Positions 23,086-31,360 of a DNA stretch of 64,000 bases are shown here, one piece after another. Source of the stretch: Rhizobiales bacterium 65-79 (GTDB taxonomy: Bacteria > Pseudomonadota > Alphaproteobacteria > Rhizobiales > Rhizobiaceae); NCBI GenBank assembly GCA_001896885.1, contig MKRJ01000046.1, forward strand, positions 1 to 64,000, given 5' to 3'. Made by a program: the position numbers and the translations under genes. The first letter of the stretch is position 1, and every line of letters begins with the position of its first letter. The notes below the pieces were generated by a model. It did not search any database and was not told where the DNA came from. It saw nothing but the letters and a program-made list of their open reading frames with translations.

Positions 23086-23210
23086 CCCCCTCACCCAGCT
23101 CGCTTTGCTCGCCACCCTCTCCCCGTTGGGGAGAGGAGGTGACGGCCACACCGCCGCTCGCTCTTCTCCCCAACGGGGAGAGGGTGGCCCGAAGGGCCGG
23201 ATGAGGAGGG
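23086..23210. repeat. palindromic intergenic repeat family 1, copy A
   Basis: About 125 bases from CCCCCTCACCC to CCGGATGAGG. Core blocks CCCTCTCCCCGTTGGGGAGAGG and CTTCTCCCC...GGGGAGAGGGTGGCCCGAAGGGCCGGATGAGG form strong hairpins. It matches copy B at 27286-27409 in the same orientation. It sits inside the ABC operon between the binding-protein and permease genes, so it may modulate downstream expression or mRNA stability. Confidence 0.8.
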
Positions 23211-23260
23211 CAGCCGCCCCCATCCGCTAAACGGCCCTCGGAACCCTGACAGGCAGCAAA

Positions 23261-24328
23261 TCAACCGCCGTTGCGGACTTCGTCGGTGAAGCGCTTCAGC
23301 AGCTTCGTGCGCACCTCGGAGGAACCGTATTTCGCGAAATCATAGTCGATCAGCTTGATCTTATCGAGGTCCGGCGCCTCCGGCGGAACCGGCGTCGCCT
23401 TGTTCGACGGGATCTGGTAACTGCCGTTCGGCGCGGCGAGTTTCTGCGCGGCCGGCGTCAGCGCCCAGTCGTAGAACTTCTTCGCCTCGTCCTCGTGCTT
23501 GGCGCCCTTGACGATGCTCATCGAGCCGATCTCGAAGCCGGTCCCCTCGCAGGGCGACACGACCTTCACCGCGGGGTTCTGCTTGGCGGCGAAGATGACG
23601 TCGTGCTGGAAGGCGATGCCGATGAGCGTCTCGCCCTTCGCCACCGCCTGCGCGGGCGCCGCGCCCGCCTTGGTGTACTCGGCGATGTTCTTGTTGAGCT
23701 TCTTGAAGAAGTCGAACGCCTTGTCCTCGCCCATCAATTGCACGACGGTGGCCAGCGCCGTCCATGCCGTGCCCGAGGAACTCGGATCGGCCATCTCCAC
23801 TTCGCCCTTGAATTCCGGCTTGATCAGGTCGGCCCAGCATTCCGGCGCCTTGAGTTTGCGCTGCTTGAGATCGTCGGAATTGTAGCCGTAGCCGAGCGCG
23901 CCGAGATAGATGCCGACGGTGCGGTACTTGGCGCGCGCCGCCTGCTTCTGCGCCCAGTCGTAGAGTTGCGGCAGTTCGGCGGATTTGTACTCCTCCGTCA
24001 GCCCTTCCTCGGCGGCCTGCAGGTGCGGATCGCCCGTGCCGCCCCACCAGATGTCGGCCTGCGGATTGGCCTTTTCGGCGCGCAGCCGGGCGTAGATCTC
24101 GCCGGCGCTCATGCGCGTCATGTCGACGTTGACGCCGGTCTCCTTCTGGTAGGTCGTCGCCATGGCGCGGCACCAGGCCTCGTCGACGCCGCAATACATG
24201 ATGAGGTTCCGGTCGGCGGCCTGCGCGCTGGCACAGTAACCGACAGTCGCCAGGAGGGCGGCAAGCGCCATCCCCGGCAGATGCCTCAGGCCTTGACGGC
24301 GCGAAACATGCGGCACTCGGGTATTCAT
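23261..24328 (-). CDS. ABC transporter substrate-binding protein (COG1840, iron(III)-type)
   Basis: 355-aa periplasmic binding protein with a signal peptide (about 1-38, ending ASAQA). The mature start reads DRNLIMYCGVDEAWCRAM; the two cysteines may form a disulfide. The fold and text (DIWWGGTGDPHLQAAEEG, GALGYGYNSDDL) match the AfuA/FbpA-like family. ATG 24328 is preceded by GGGAGGA, a strong ribosome-binding site; an upstream in-frame extension is rejected. First gene of a leftward operon with the fused permease and ATPase. The ligand is probably iron(III), but phosphonate-type ligands are not excluded. Confidence 0.85.
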   Translation of the reverse strand: MNTRVPHVSRRQGLRHLPGMALAALLATVGYCASAQAADRNLIMYCGVDEAWCRAMATTYQKETGVNVDMTRMSAGEIYARLRAEKANPQADIWWGGTGDPHLQAAEEGLTEEYKSAELPQLYDWAQKQAARAKYRTVGIYLGALGYGYNSDDLKQRKLKAPECWADLIKPEFKGEVEMADPSSSGTAWTALATVVQLMGEDKAFDFFKKLNKNIAEYTKAGAAPAQAVAKGETLIGIAFQHDVIFAAKQNPAVKVVSPCEGTGFEIGSMSIVKGAKHEDEAKKFYDWALTPAAQKLAAPNGSYQIPSNKATPVPPEAPDLDKIKLIDYDFAKYGSSEVRTKLLKRFTDEVRNGG

Positions 24329-24399
24329 CTGGATTTCCTCCCTTGAAAAGAAGCGGCAGAGACGGTTGAAACGATAGGCTCTGCGTTCGGCCCGGATGG

Positions 24400-24415
24400 T
24401 TGCACACGGGTGCAA
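24400..24415. promoter_or_regulatory. palindrome between two divergent ABC operons
   Basis: TTGCAC-ACGG-GTGCAA, perfect 6-bp arms, about 72 bases upstream of the leftward binding-protein gene. A candidate operator for an unidentified regulator. Confidence 0.45.
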
Positions 24416-24507
24416 ACTATTCAAGCCGGCTAAGGGCTTCCTGCACGGTTCGGGCGCACGAAGCTGGCGGGCAGCCTGCAAGAGTCGAATTGACCGCGAT
24501 GGCGGCT

Positions 24508-24533
24508 TGCCCTTACCAGTGGCGGTAAAGGCA
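24508..24533. promoter_or_regulatory. imperfect palindrome upstream of the rightward ABC operon
   Basis: TGCCCTTACC-AGTGGC-GGTAAAGGCA, ten-base arms with one mismatch, about 32 bases before the ATPase start codon, so it would overlap the promoter or leader. A candidate operator or leader hairpin; the regulator is unknown. Confidence 0.45.
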
Positions 24534-24564
24534 GGGTGCGCAAGGCGCCCATGGAGGAGGAGAG

Positions 24565-25434
24565 ATGCCGCAGGCCGAAGCTGCGAACGAACCGGGAGCG
24601 ACGCGCGCGCCGGGTCCTGGCGACGGCCGCCCCGCCGTCCGCCTCGATCGCGTCACGATCGAGTTCGGCATTTCCGGCGGGCAGCTTTTCCGCGCGGTCG
24701 AGGAGGCGGGCGTCTCCGTCGGCGCGCATGAATTCGTGGCCATCATCGGGCCCACCGGATGCGGCAAGTCGACATTGCTGAACGCGGCCGCCGGCCTGCT
24801 CCTACCCGCTTCCGGGAGCGTCGAAATCTTCGGCCGGCCGCTTTCCGGCATCAACCGGCAGGCCGGATACCTCTTCCAGCAGGACGCGCTGATGCCGTGG
24901 AAGACGGCGCTCGACAATGTCGCGATCGGGCTCGAGGTCGCCGGCACGGCACGAAGCGAGGCCAGGGAGCGCGCGCGCTCCTGGCTGGCGCGCGTCGGGC
25001 TCGCCTCCTTCGGCGAGCGCTATCCGCACATGCTTTCCGGCGGCCAGCGCAAGCGCGTGGCGCTGGCGCAGGTGCTCATCCGCGACCCCGGGATCATCCT
25101 GATGGACGAGCCTTTCGGGCCGCTCGATGCGCAGACCCGCCTCATCATGGGCGACCTGCTCCTGAAGCTCTGGTCCGACGACCGCAAGGCGGTGCTGTTC
25201 GTCACCCACGATCTGGAGGAGGCGATCGCGCTCGCCGACCGCGTGATCGTCATGTCGGCAGGGCCGTCGGCGCGCATCATCGGCGATTTCCCGATCGCGC
25301 TGCCGAGGCCGCGCGACATTTCCGAGATCAGGGTCGAGCCCGCCTTCCAGGCGCTGCATCGCGACATATGGCACATGCTGAAGGGCGAGGTGCTCAAGGC
25401 CTACGGGACCGGCAAGATCGGAGGTGAGGCATGA
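24565..25434 (+). CDS. ABC transporter ATP-binding protein (SsuB/TauB/NrtD type)
   Basis: 289-aa importer ATPase. Walker A GPTGCGKSTLLN (about 67-78), Q-loop FQQDALMPWKTALDNV, which is typical of the nitrate/sulfonate/taurine family, signature LSGGQRKR, Walker B IILMDEPFGPLD and H-loop VTHDLEEA are all intact. The start codon follows GAGGAGGAGAG, an excellent ribosome-binding site. Its stop overlaps the permease start as ATGA, so the two are translationally coupled. First gene of a three-gene operon divergent from the iron(III)-type operon. Confidence 0.9.
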   Translation: MPQAEAANEPGATRAPGPGDGRPAVRLDRVTIEFGISGGQLFRAVEEAGVSVGAHEFVAIIGPTGCGKSTLLNAAAGLLLPASGSVEIFGRPLSGINRQAGYLFQQDALMPWKTALDNVAIGLEVAGTARSEARERARSWLARVGLASFGERYPHMLSGGQRKRVALAQVLIRDPGIILMDEPFGPLDAQTRLIMGDLLLKLWSDDRKAVLFVTHDLEEAIALADRVIVMSAGPSARIIGDFPIALPRPRDISEIRVEPAFQALHRDIWHMLKGEVLKAYGTGKIGGEA

Positions 25435-26219
25435 CACGGATCAGCCTGCTGGCGTGGCAGGTCGCGGTTGCGGCCGTCATCATCGTCGCATGGCAGGTCG
25501 CTTCGACCACCCATGTCGTCGGCGATCCGGACAAGATCGCCTTCTTCTTCTCGACGCCGGCCGCCGTGGCCAGCCAGATCTGGCGCTGGGTCGTCGGCGG
25601 CTCGATCTGGTACCATCTCTGGATCACGCTCCTGGAATCCATGCTGGCCTTCGTCATAGGCTCGGCGGCGGCGATCCTCATCGGCTTCTGGTTCGCCCGC
25701 CGGGAAGCGCTGGCCGCGATCTTCGATCCCTATGTGAAGGCAGCCAACGCGCTGCCGCGGGTGGTGCTGGCGCCGATCTTCACGCTCTGGTTCGGGCTCG
25801 GCATCTGGTCCAAGGTCGCGCTCGGCGTGACGCTGGTATTCTTCATCGTTTTCTTCAACGTCTATCAGGGCGTCAGGGAGGTGAACACGACGGTGCTGTC
25901 GAACGCGCGCATGCTCGGCATGAGCGAGCGGCAATTGCTACGCCATGTCTATTGGCCGTCGGCGCTGTCGTGGATGTTCTCCTCGCTGCACACCTCGGTG
26001 GGCTTCGCCGTCGTCGGCGCGGTCGTCGGCGAATATCTCGGCGCCGCCGCCGGCCTCGGCTATCTCATCCAGCAGGCCGAAGGCGTCTTCGACGTGGGCG
26101 GCGTGTTCGCCGGCATGTTCGTGCTCGCCGCCTTCGTGCTCCTGATCGACTGGGCGGTGACGCTGGTGGAGCGCCGGCTTCTCGTCTGGCGTCCCGAAAT
26201 CTCGAAATCCGGCCGGTAG
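25431..26219 (+). CDS. ABC transporter permease (SsuC/TauC type)
   Basis: 262-aa inner-membrane protein with about six helices and one BPD_transp_1 domain. The EAA loop is visible around NTTVLSNARMLGMSERQLL. Start ATG 25431 lies inside the ATPase stop (ATGA overlap). It works with the preceding ATPase and following binding protein. Family members import nitrate, alkanesulfonates, taurine, bicarbonate or thiamine precursors; the substrate here is not evident and no sulfonate monooxygenase gene is nearby. Confidence 0.9.
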   Translation: MTRISLLAWQVAVAAVIIVAWQVASTTHVVGDPDKIAFFFSTPAAVASQIWRWVVGGSIWYHLWITLLESMLAFVIGSAAAILIGFWFARREALAAIFDPYVKAANALPRVVLAPIFTLWFGLGIWSKVALGVTLVFFIVFFNVYQGVREVNTTVLSNARMLGMSERQLLRHVYWPSALSWMFSSLHTSVGFAVVGAVVGEYLGAAAGLGYLIQQAEGVFDVGGVFAGMFVLAAFVLLIDWAVTLVERRLLVWRPEISKSGR

Positions 26220-26248
26220 AACGGCCATCCATCACCAAGGAGGAAGAA

Positions 26249-27262
26249 ATGAGAATGCTATCGAAACTGATCGCCGCCGGAGCGGCGCTGATGATGACGG
26301 CCGGCGGCGCGATGGCCGCCGGGAAGGTCACGCTCGCCATCGGCGGCGCGTCCTGCCTCTGCTACCTGCCGACCGTTCTCGCCAAGCAGTTGGGCGAATA
26401 CGAGAAGGCCGGCGTCGACGTCGACCTGGTCGACTTCAAGGGCGGCTCGCAGTCGCTGACCGCCGTCCTCGGCGGCAGTGCCGATGTCGTTTCCGGCTAT
26501 TTCGACCACACCGTCGAGCTCGCCGCCAAGAAGCAGCATCTGCAGTCCTTCGTCATCTATGACCAGTATCCGGGCCTCGTCCTCGTCGTCGCGCCCGGCC
26601 AGACCGGCAAGATCAAGTCCGCCAAGGACCTCGACGGCAAGAAGGTGGGCGTCAGCGCGCCCGGCTCCTCGACCGACTTCTTCCTCAAATACCAGCTGGT
26701 CAAGGCCGGCCTCAAGGCGGATGCCGCCGCGGTCATCGGCGTCGGCCTCGGCGCCACCGCCATCGCCGCCATGGAGCAGGGCCAGATCGACGCCGCCGTC
26801 ATGCTCGACCCGGCCGTCACCGTGCTGCAGACCAAGTACAAGGACCTGACCATCCTTTCCGATACGCGCACCAAGAAGGATACCGAGGCGGTGTTCGGCG
26901 GCGACTATCCCGGCGGCGCCTTCTACACCCGTCCTGAATGGATGAAGGCGCACCCGGAGGAGACGCAGGCCCTGACCAACGCCATGGTGGCGACGCTGAA
27001 ATGGATCCACAGCCACAGCGCCGAGGAAATCATGGCCAAGATGCCGGAGAATCTCGTCGGCCCGCACAAGGACGCCTATCTCGCGGCCCTGAAGAACACG
27101 GTTCCGATGTATTCGACGACCGGCCTCATGGACCCGAAGGGCGCCGAAGCCGTGCTCGACGTCTTCAAGGTCGGTTCGCCGGACGTCGCTGCCGCCAACA
27201 TCGATATCACGCAGACCTACACCAACGATTTCGCCAAGAAGGCGGACGCTGTGGTGAAGTAG
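26249..27262 (+). CDS. ABC transporter substrate-binding protein (NrtA/SsuA/ThiY superfamily)
   Basis: 337-aa periplasmic binding protein. The signal peptide is about residues 1-23 (cleavage after AMA). The mature protein has the NMT1/SsuA-like fold with the ligand-region text CYLPTVLAKQLGEYEKAGVDV and GSSTDFFLKY. ATG 26249 has a perfect AAGGAGGA five bases upstream. Third gene of the operon, 29 bases after the permease. A repeat (27286-27409) follows directly after the gene and may act as its transcription end. Ligand unknown. Confidence 0.88.
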   Translation: MRMLSKLIAAGAALMMTAGGAMAAGKVTLAIGGASCLCYLPTVLAKQLGEYEKAGVDVDLVDFKGGSQSLTAVLGGSADVVSGYFDHTVELAAKKQHLQSFVIYDQYPGLVLVVAPGQTGKIKSAKDLDGKKVGVSAPGSSTDFFLKYQLVKAGLKADAAAVIGVGLGATAIAAMEQGQIDAAVMLDPAVTVLQTKYKDLTILSDTRTKKDTEAVFGGDYPGGAFYTRPEWMKAHPEETQALTNAMVATLKWIHSHSAEEIMAKMPENLVGPHKDAYLAALKNTVPMYSTTGLMDPKGAEAVLDVFKVGSPDVAAANIDITQTYTNDFAKKADAVVK

Positions 27263-27285
27263 GGGGCGCAAAGCACGGGATTATA

Positions 27286-27409
27286 CCCCTCACTCGGTTC
27301 GCTGCGCGAACCACCCTCTTCCCACGTGGGGAGAGGAAGGGAGCCAGCCGCGAAGCATTTCTCTTCTCCCCAGCGGGGAGAAGGTGGCCCGTAGGGCCGG
27401 ATGAGGGGG
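27286..27409. repeat. palindromic intergenic repeat family 1, copy B
   Basis: About 124 bases, same orientation as copy A (23086-23210); shared blocks include CCCTCACTCGGTTCGCT/CCCTCACCCAGCTCGCT, CTTCTCCCC..CGGGGAGA and GGTGGCCCGTAGGGCCGG. The pair brackets a 4.1-kb segment with the iron(III)-type binding-protein gene and the whole Ssu-type operon. Confidence 0.8.
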
Positions 27410-27514
27410 CCTGCGTTCCACCGGCAACTGGGCCTGTGCTGCTACCACTGTCTTGACATTCGCCCGCCGTCACACGACTTCCTTGCGTTCGACGTGTCAG
27501 AGGAGCCAATCCCA

Positions 27515-28282
27515 ATGGCCGAAGCCCGACGAACGAACCAGCCGCAGACCACCATAGACGCCGGCGAGGTGGAGCGCTTTTCCGCGCTTTCCGCCGAGTG
27601 GTGGAATCCGAACGGCAAGTTCCGCCCGCTGCACAAGTTCAATCCGGTGCGGCTTGCCTATATCCGCGACCACGTGGCCGCCCGTTTCGGCCGCGACCCG
27701 CGCGCCGCTCACCCTTTCAGGGACCTGCGCTTCCTCGACATCGGCTGCGGCGGCGGCCTTCTCTGCGAGCCGATGGCGCGGCTCGGCGCCGAAGTGATCG
27801 GCGCCGACGCCTCTACCACCAACATCGAGGTGGCGCGCCTGCACGCGGCCGAAAGCGGCGTGACCATCGACTACCGCGCCACCACGGCGGAGGCCCTCGC
27901 CGACGCCGGCGAGAAATTCGACGTCATCCTCAACATGGAAGTGGTCGAGCATGTCGCCGATATCGGGCTTTTCATCGGCAAATGCGCGGAGATGCTGAAG
28001 CCGGACGGGATCATGTTCGTCGCCACCATCAACCGCACGCTGAAGGCGCTGGGGCTGGCGATCATCGGCGCGGAATACGTGCTTCGATGGCTGCCGCGCG
28101 GCACGCACCAGTTCGGCAAGCTGGTGCGGCCGGAGGAACTGGAGCGCGCGCTCGCCGAGGCCGGCCTGCGTGTCGCCGACCGCACCGGCGTCGCCTATAA
28201 CCCGCTTGCCGACCGCTGGCACAAATCCCGCGACATGGACGTGAACTACATGGTGCTGGCCGAACGCGTACCGGCAGCATAG
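27515..28282 (+). CDS. ubiG: UbiG, ubiquinone O-methyltransferase
   Basis: 255-aa SAM-dependent enzyme that carries out both O-methylations in ubiquinone biosynthesis. Motif I is [16 protein letters not shown]; the N-terminal [17 protein letters not shown] and the later HVHFE-less C-terminal SRDMDVNYM are characteristic of UbiG/Coq3. The start chosen is ATG 27515, preceded by AGAGGAG; an upstream in-frame extension to 27401 runs through the repeat and lacks a ribosome-binding site. In related genomes ubiG lies close to lysC; here 8 kb of ABC transporter genes separates them. Confidence 0.93.
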   Translation: MAEARRTNQPQTTIDAGEVERFSALSAEWWNPNGKFRPLHKFNPVRLAYIRDHVAARFGRDPRAAHPFRDLRFLDIGCGGGLLCEPMARLGAEVIGADASTTNIEVARLHAAESGVTIDYRATTAEALADAGEKFDVILNMEVVEHVADIGLFIGKCAEMLKPDGIMFVATINRTLKALGLAIIGAEYVLRWLPRGTHQFGKLVRPEELERALAEAGLRVADRTGVAYNPLADRWHKSRDMDVNYMVLAERVPAA

Positions 28283-28291
28283 GGCCCGCTG

Positions 28292-28687
28292 TCAGGCGGG
28301 CTCGATATCCGTCAGCGGAAAATCGCCTCCCTTGAACAGGAGAGGCTCGCCCAGGTGCCGCGCGCATGCGTAGGCAAAGCAGTCGCCCATGTTGAGCCGA
28401 GCCGGATGCTGTCCCTTACCGAAGCGCTCGAACGCCTCCAGCGCGAGCGCGGCGACTTCCGGCGCTATCGGAAGTGCCCGGATTCCCGCCAAGTCAAGAA
28501 ATCGACCGAGGCTTCTGCCTGCCTCGCCAACGGATCTGCCCGTCAATCGCGCCAACGCGACCGTCGTTTCCCATACCGCTATGGGCGACGTCAGGCGCGT
28601 CTTGTCCCGCTTCATCCGCGCCATGAGTTCGGCGCCATCGACCTCCTCGCCCAACATGGCCGTCAGTGCCGAAGCATCGATAAACAT
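28292..28687 (-). CDS. vapC: VapC-type PIN-domain toxin (RNase)
   Basis: 131-aa PIN-domain ribonuclease of a type II toxin-antitoxin pair. The four acidic metal ligands of the PIN fold are visible: Asp4 (FIDAS), Glu40 (AVWET), Asp102 (NMGDCFAYA) and Asp122 (KGGDF). The start overlaps the antitoxin stop (TGATG), giving tight translational coupling. VapC toxins cleave specific tRNAs or rRNA when the antitoxin is degraded; the target is not predictable here. Convergent with ubiG, 9 bases apart. Confidence 0.9.
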   Translation of the reverse strand: MFIDASALTAMLGEEVDGAELMARMKRDKTRLTSPIAVWETTVALARLTGRSVGEAGRSLGRFLDLAGIRALPIAPEVAALALEAFERFGKGQHPARLNMGDCFAYACARHLGEPLLFKGGDFPLTDIEPA

Positions 28688-28929
28688 CAGTCTTCGTACA
28701 GGCTGTCGATGAAGTCCTTGTCGACCGGGAGAGCCTTTTCCGGATTCCCGGTAGCGCGAAAATCACGAGCGAACTTGATCCAGGCTTCGATCTCGGATGG
28801 CTTCTCCCGCTCTCGCTCCAGTTCATGGGCAAGGGCGCTATGCACCGCTTCGGTCAGGCCGACCTTTTTTACGGCGGCGACCTTTCGCGCCAGCGCGTCC
28901 GTCTCGGGGTTCTTTATGTGGAAGGCCAT
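28687..28929 (-). CDS. vapB: VapB-type antitoxin
   Basis: 80-aa antitoxin of the Rv0623/PSK transcription-factor family. The N-terminal part (about 1-40, MAFHIKNPETDALARKVA) is predicted to be the DNA-binding and dimer region; the acidic C-terminal part (DKDFIDSLYED) is expected to plug the VapC active site. It precedes and overlaps vapC by one base. Palindromic sequence at 28952-28985 just upstream is the likely autoregulatory operator. Confidence 0.88.
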   Translation of the reverse strand: MAFHIKNPETDALARKVAAVKKVGLTEAVHSALAHELEREREKPSEIEAWIKFARDFRATGNPEKALPVDKDFIDSLYED

Positions 28930-28951
28930 AAACCGCCTCGGCTATCCCTAG

Positions 28952-28985
28952 TGGTGTATCCGTATAGATAGGGAAGTGTACACCA
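28952..28985. promoter_or_regulatory. candidate VapBC operator
   Basis: TGGTGTA and TACACCA form a perfect inverted repeat with 20 bases between the arms, centred about 40 bases upstream of vapB. The AT-rich spacer (GTATAGATAG) could contain the promoter -10. Typical placement for VapB autorepression. Confidence 0.55.
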
Positions 28986-29004
28986 TGTACAAGCGACCGA
29001 CAAT

Positions 29005-29895
29005 CTACCGTCGAGCCTGCGCCTGGGTGGTCATCGCCACTCCGGCCATGATGATCGCCGCGCCGACCCAGGTGGCAAGCTGATAGCGTTCGCCGAGGAA
29101 GACGGTTCCGGCGACCAGCCCGAGCGCCGCCGCAACATAGCCGATCTGACTGAGATAGACCGGCCCTCCGACAGCCTGCAGGCGGAAGAAGAAGGCGAAC
29201 ATGGTCGCCGCGGCGGCTGCCTGTGCCAGCGTCAGGAGCGGTACGCCCGCGAGCGGCGCAAGCGGCACATCGCCGTTGAGCGCCAGCGAGATGATGACCA
29301 GCATCGCGGCCGAGGCGAGATGGCTGCCGGCGGCAAGTTCGATCGGCCCGGCATCCTTCGGCCAGTCGAGCGTGCGGTAGATATTACCGCAGGCGAGGCT
29401 GAAAGGGATGGCGAGCCCAATGACGATCCAGATCGCTTCCGCCGGCTTTCCCGCCTCGCCCCGCGTCAGCGATACGATCAGCGCACCGGCGAAACCGACG
29501 GCGATGCCGGCAACGCCGAGCGCGCTTGGCCGCTTCATCCGAAACAGCACGGACAGCAGCAGCGTGATGACCGGCGACAGCGTGAACATGATGCCGGTGA
29601 AGCCTGCGCCCAGGTGGGGGATCGCCGACATGATGAGGAGATTGGGGAACGCGTAGGAGATCGCAGCCACGATCGCGAAATAGCGCAGCGTCACGGCACC
29701 CGGCCGCCGCGCCTCGCCCCGGACGAGCAGGGCTGCAAGAAGCACCGCCCCGGCGCCGAACGAGATGACGAAGGCCCAGATGACAGGCTGGACGCCCGCC
29801 GCGCCCGAAAGCTTGCCGAAAGGCAGCGACAGGCCGAGCAGCGCCCCGGTAATCAGGAGCAAGGCGGGGGCGGAGTTCCAGATCGACAACCTCAT
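29005..29895 (-). CDS. DMT-family (EamA) transporter
   Basis: 296-aa inner-membrane protein with ten hydrophobic segments in two EamA repeats (about 8-140 and 155-290), the drug/metabolite exporter fold. Start ATG 29895 follows GGGAGG. It is on the same strand as the LysR gene upstream (47-base gap) and may be controlled by it. Members export amino acids, nucleotides or toxic metabolites; the substrate is not predictable. Confidence 0.85.
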   Translation of the reverse strand: MRLSIWNSAPALLLITGALLGLSLPFGKLSGAAGVQPVIWAFVISFGAGAVLLAALLVRGEARRPGAVTLRYFAIVAAISYAFPNLLIMSAIPHLGAGFTGIMFTLSPVITLLLSVLFRMKRPSALGVAGIAVGFAGALIVSLTRGEAGKPAEAIWIVIGLAIPFSLACGNIYRTLDWPKDAGPIELAAGSHLASAAMLVIISLALNGDVPLAPLAGVPLLTLAQAAAAATMFAFFFRLQAVGGPVYLSQIGYVAAALGLVAGTVFLGERYQLATWVGAAIIMAGVAMTTQAQARR

Positions 29896-29942
29896 CGCCG
29901 CCTCCCGACCTACACTGCTTCCACCCGGCGTACGCTCGCCGG

Positions 29943-30785
29943 CTATTTGCGGCGGAAGAGCGCCGCGACCAGTTCGAGGACCCCGCTGGTTTCCGGATCA
30001 CTGGCGCGAGCGTGCAGCACAACCCTGCTGCGTGGCAAGGGTGGCAATCCGTATTTTCCGCCGATATCGATGCCGCCGGACGGCGCCACGTTGCGAGCCA
30101 GCACCGCCGCGCCCAGTCCCGCGTCGATCGCAGCCGCCAGGGCCGCGACCCCGCCCCCGACAAAGACCTCGCGCCACGGGATTCCCGCCTTGTCCAGCGC
30201 ACGGACCGCGATGGCGCGCACGCCGCAGGTCGGCGACAGGCTGGCGAGCGCCAGCGGCGCGCCCATCTCCCATTTGAAGGACGGCGAGGCGAACCATCCA
30301 TATGGGTTGTCCGTCAACAGTTCCCCGCCACGGTTGCTGCGCTCCTGCCGGACGATGACGGCGTCGAAATCGCCTGCCTCGTAGGAAGCAAGCAGATCCT
30401 GGGACAGGCCGACCCGCACTTCCACGGCAAGCCCGGGCCTGGCGTCCTTTAGACGCCCCAGCAGGGAGGGGAGCGCGTCTCCGGCCGCATGGTCGCTGAC
30501 GCCGAGCCGGAACCGGCGGGCCGGCGCCGGGGCCATCTCGACCGCCCGCTGGTTGGCGGCGAGCAGGTTCCGCGCGTGCGGCAAAAAGGCTTCGCCGTCC
30601 CTGGTCAGGCGCACCAGGCGCGGCGTTCGCTCGACAAGCCGGCGTCCCAGCAAGGATTCAAGACGCTTGAGCTTCAGGCTGACGCCCGATTGCGTGCTCC
30701 CCGTGGCCTCCGCCGTACGGGTGAAGCTGCCGAGCGAGGCGACGAGCGCGAAGGCATTCACGGCATCGATGTCAAGGCTCTTCAT
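29943..30785 (-). CDS. LysR-family transcriptional regulator
   Basis: 280-aa regulator with an N-terminal helix-turn-helix (about 4-63; LGSFTRTAEATGSTQSGVSL) and a short LysR substrate domain. It lies between, and divergent from, a tautomerase gene (30898) and ahead of a DMT exporter gene on its own strand, so either is a plausible target. The effector is unknown. The shared intergenic stretch has a dyad at 30811-30833. Confidence 0.88.
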   Translation of the reverse strand: MKSLDIDAVNAFALVASLGSFTRTAEATGSTQSGVSLKLKRLESLLGRRLVERTPRLVRLTRDGEAFLPHARNLLAANQRAVEMAPAPARRFRLGVSDHAAGDALPSLLGRLKDARPGLAVEVRVGLSQDLLASYEAGDFDAVIVRQERSNRGGELLTDNPYGWFASPSFKWEMGAPLALASLSPTCGVRAIAVRALDKAGIPWREVFVGGGVAALAAAIDAGLGAAVLARNVAPSGGIDIGGKYGLPPLPRSRVVLHARASDPETSGVLELVAALFRRK

Positions 30786-30810
30786 GGCGATTAGTCATTT
30801 CGGATTACAA

Positions 30811-30833
30811 TCATTGATATCATCATAGATGAG
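30811..30833. promoter_or_regulatory. candidate LysR binding site
   Basis: TCATTGATATCATCATAGATGA contains the palindrome TGATATCA and fits the loose T-N11-A LysR dyad. It lies 26 bases upstream of the LysR start and about 65 bases upstream of the tautomerase start. Confidence 0.45.
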
Positions 30834-30897
30834 ATTTCGACATCATGGAAGCAGGACTATGTTGGGTCGGTACACAACCACCGAAGGAGTATCCGAC

Positions 30898-31320
30898 ATG
30901 CCGATGATCACCGTACGCTTCGCCAGGCCACAAGCCGGGCCGGATATCGCCGACCGAATCGGTCGAGCCGTGAACGAACTGTCGTCCGAGTTCCTGAAGA
31001 AAGACCCGAACGTCACTGCGGTGACGGTCGAGGAAGTCGATCCGGCAAGATGGTTCGTCGCAAACAAGTCCCTCAAGGACCAAGGGCTCGCGAGTTTCTG
31101 GTTCGACGTCCGCGTCGTCGAAGGGACCAATACGCGGGAAGAGAAGGCCGCGTTCGTTGCCGCCAGCTTCGCCAGGATGTCCGCGCTTCTCGGGCCGCTG
31201 CATCGCGAGAGCTACGTCCATGTCAACGAGGTGCGCGGCGACGCGTATGGCTATGGCGGGCTGACGCAGAACGAACGGTATTTCGCTGCGAGGCGCGACG
31301 CGGCGCGCGATGCCGCATGA
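30898..31320 (+). CDS. Tautomerase-family protein
   Basis: 140-aa member of the 4-oxalocrotonate tautomerase superfamily. The start MPMITVRF exposes Pro2 as the N-terminal catalytic base after Met removal. ATG 30898 has GAAGGAG 8 bases upstream; starting earlier would bury the proline and destroy the active site. It is twice the length of the 62-residue 4-OT, with a conserved C-terminal tail (YGYGGLTQNERYF), as in the long tautomerase_2-like group. Divergent from the LysR gene, which probably controls it. Substrate unknown. Confidence 0.85.
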   Translation: MPMITVRFARPQAGPDIADRIGRAVNELSSEFLKKDPNVTAVTVEEVDPARWFVANKSLKDQGLASFWFDVRVVEGTNTREEKAAFVAASFARMSALLGPLHRESYVHVNEVRGDAYGYGGLTQNERYFAARRDAARDAA

Positions 31321-31360
31321 CGGGCCAGATCCGGCCCTTCGGAAAGACGAGTGAACCCAG

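Noticed and set aside
24329-24564. Possible metabolite riboswitch before the Ssu-type operon
   Set aside because: No conserved TPP, cobalamin or other aptamer blocks found; only simple palindromes.
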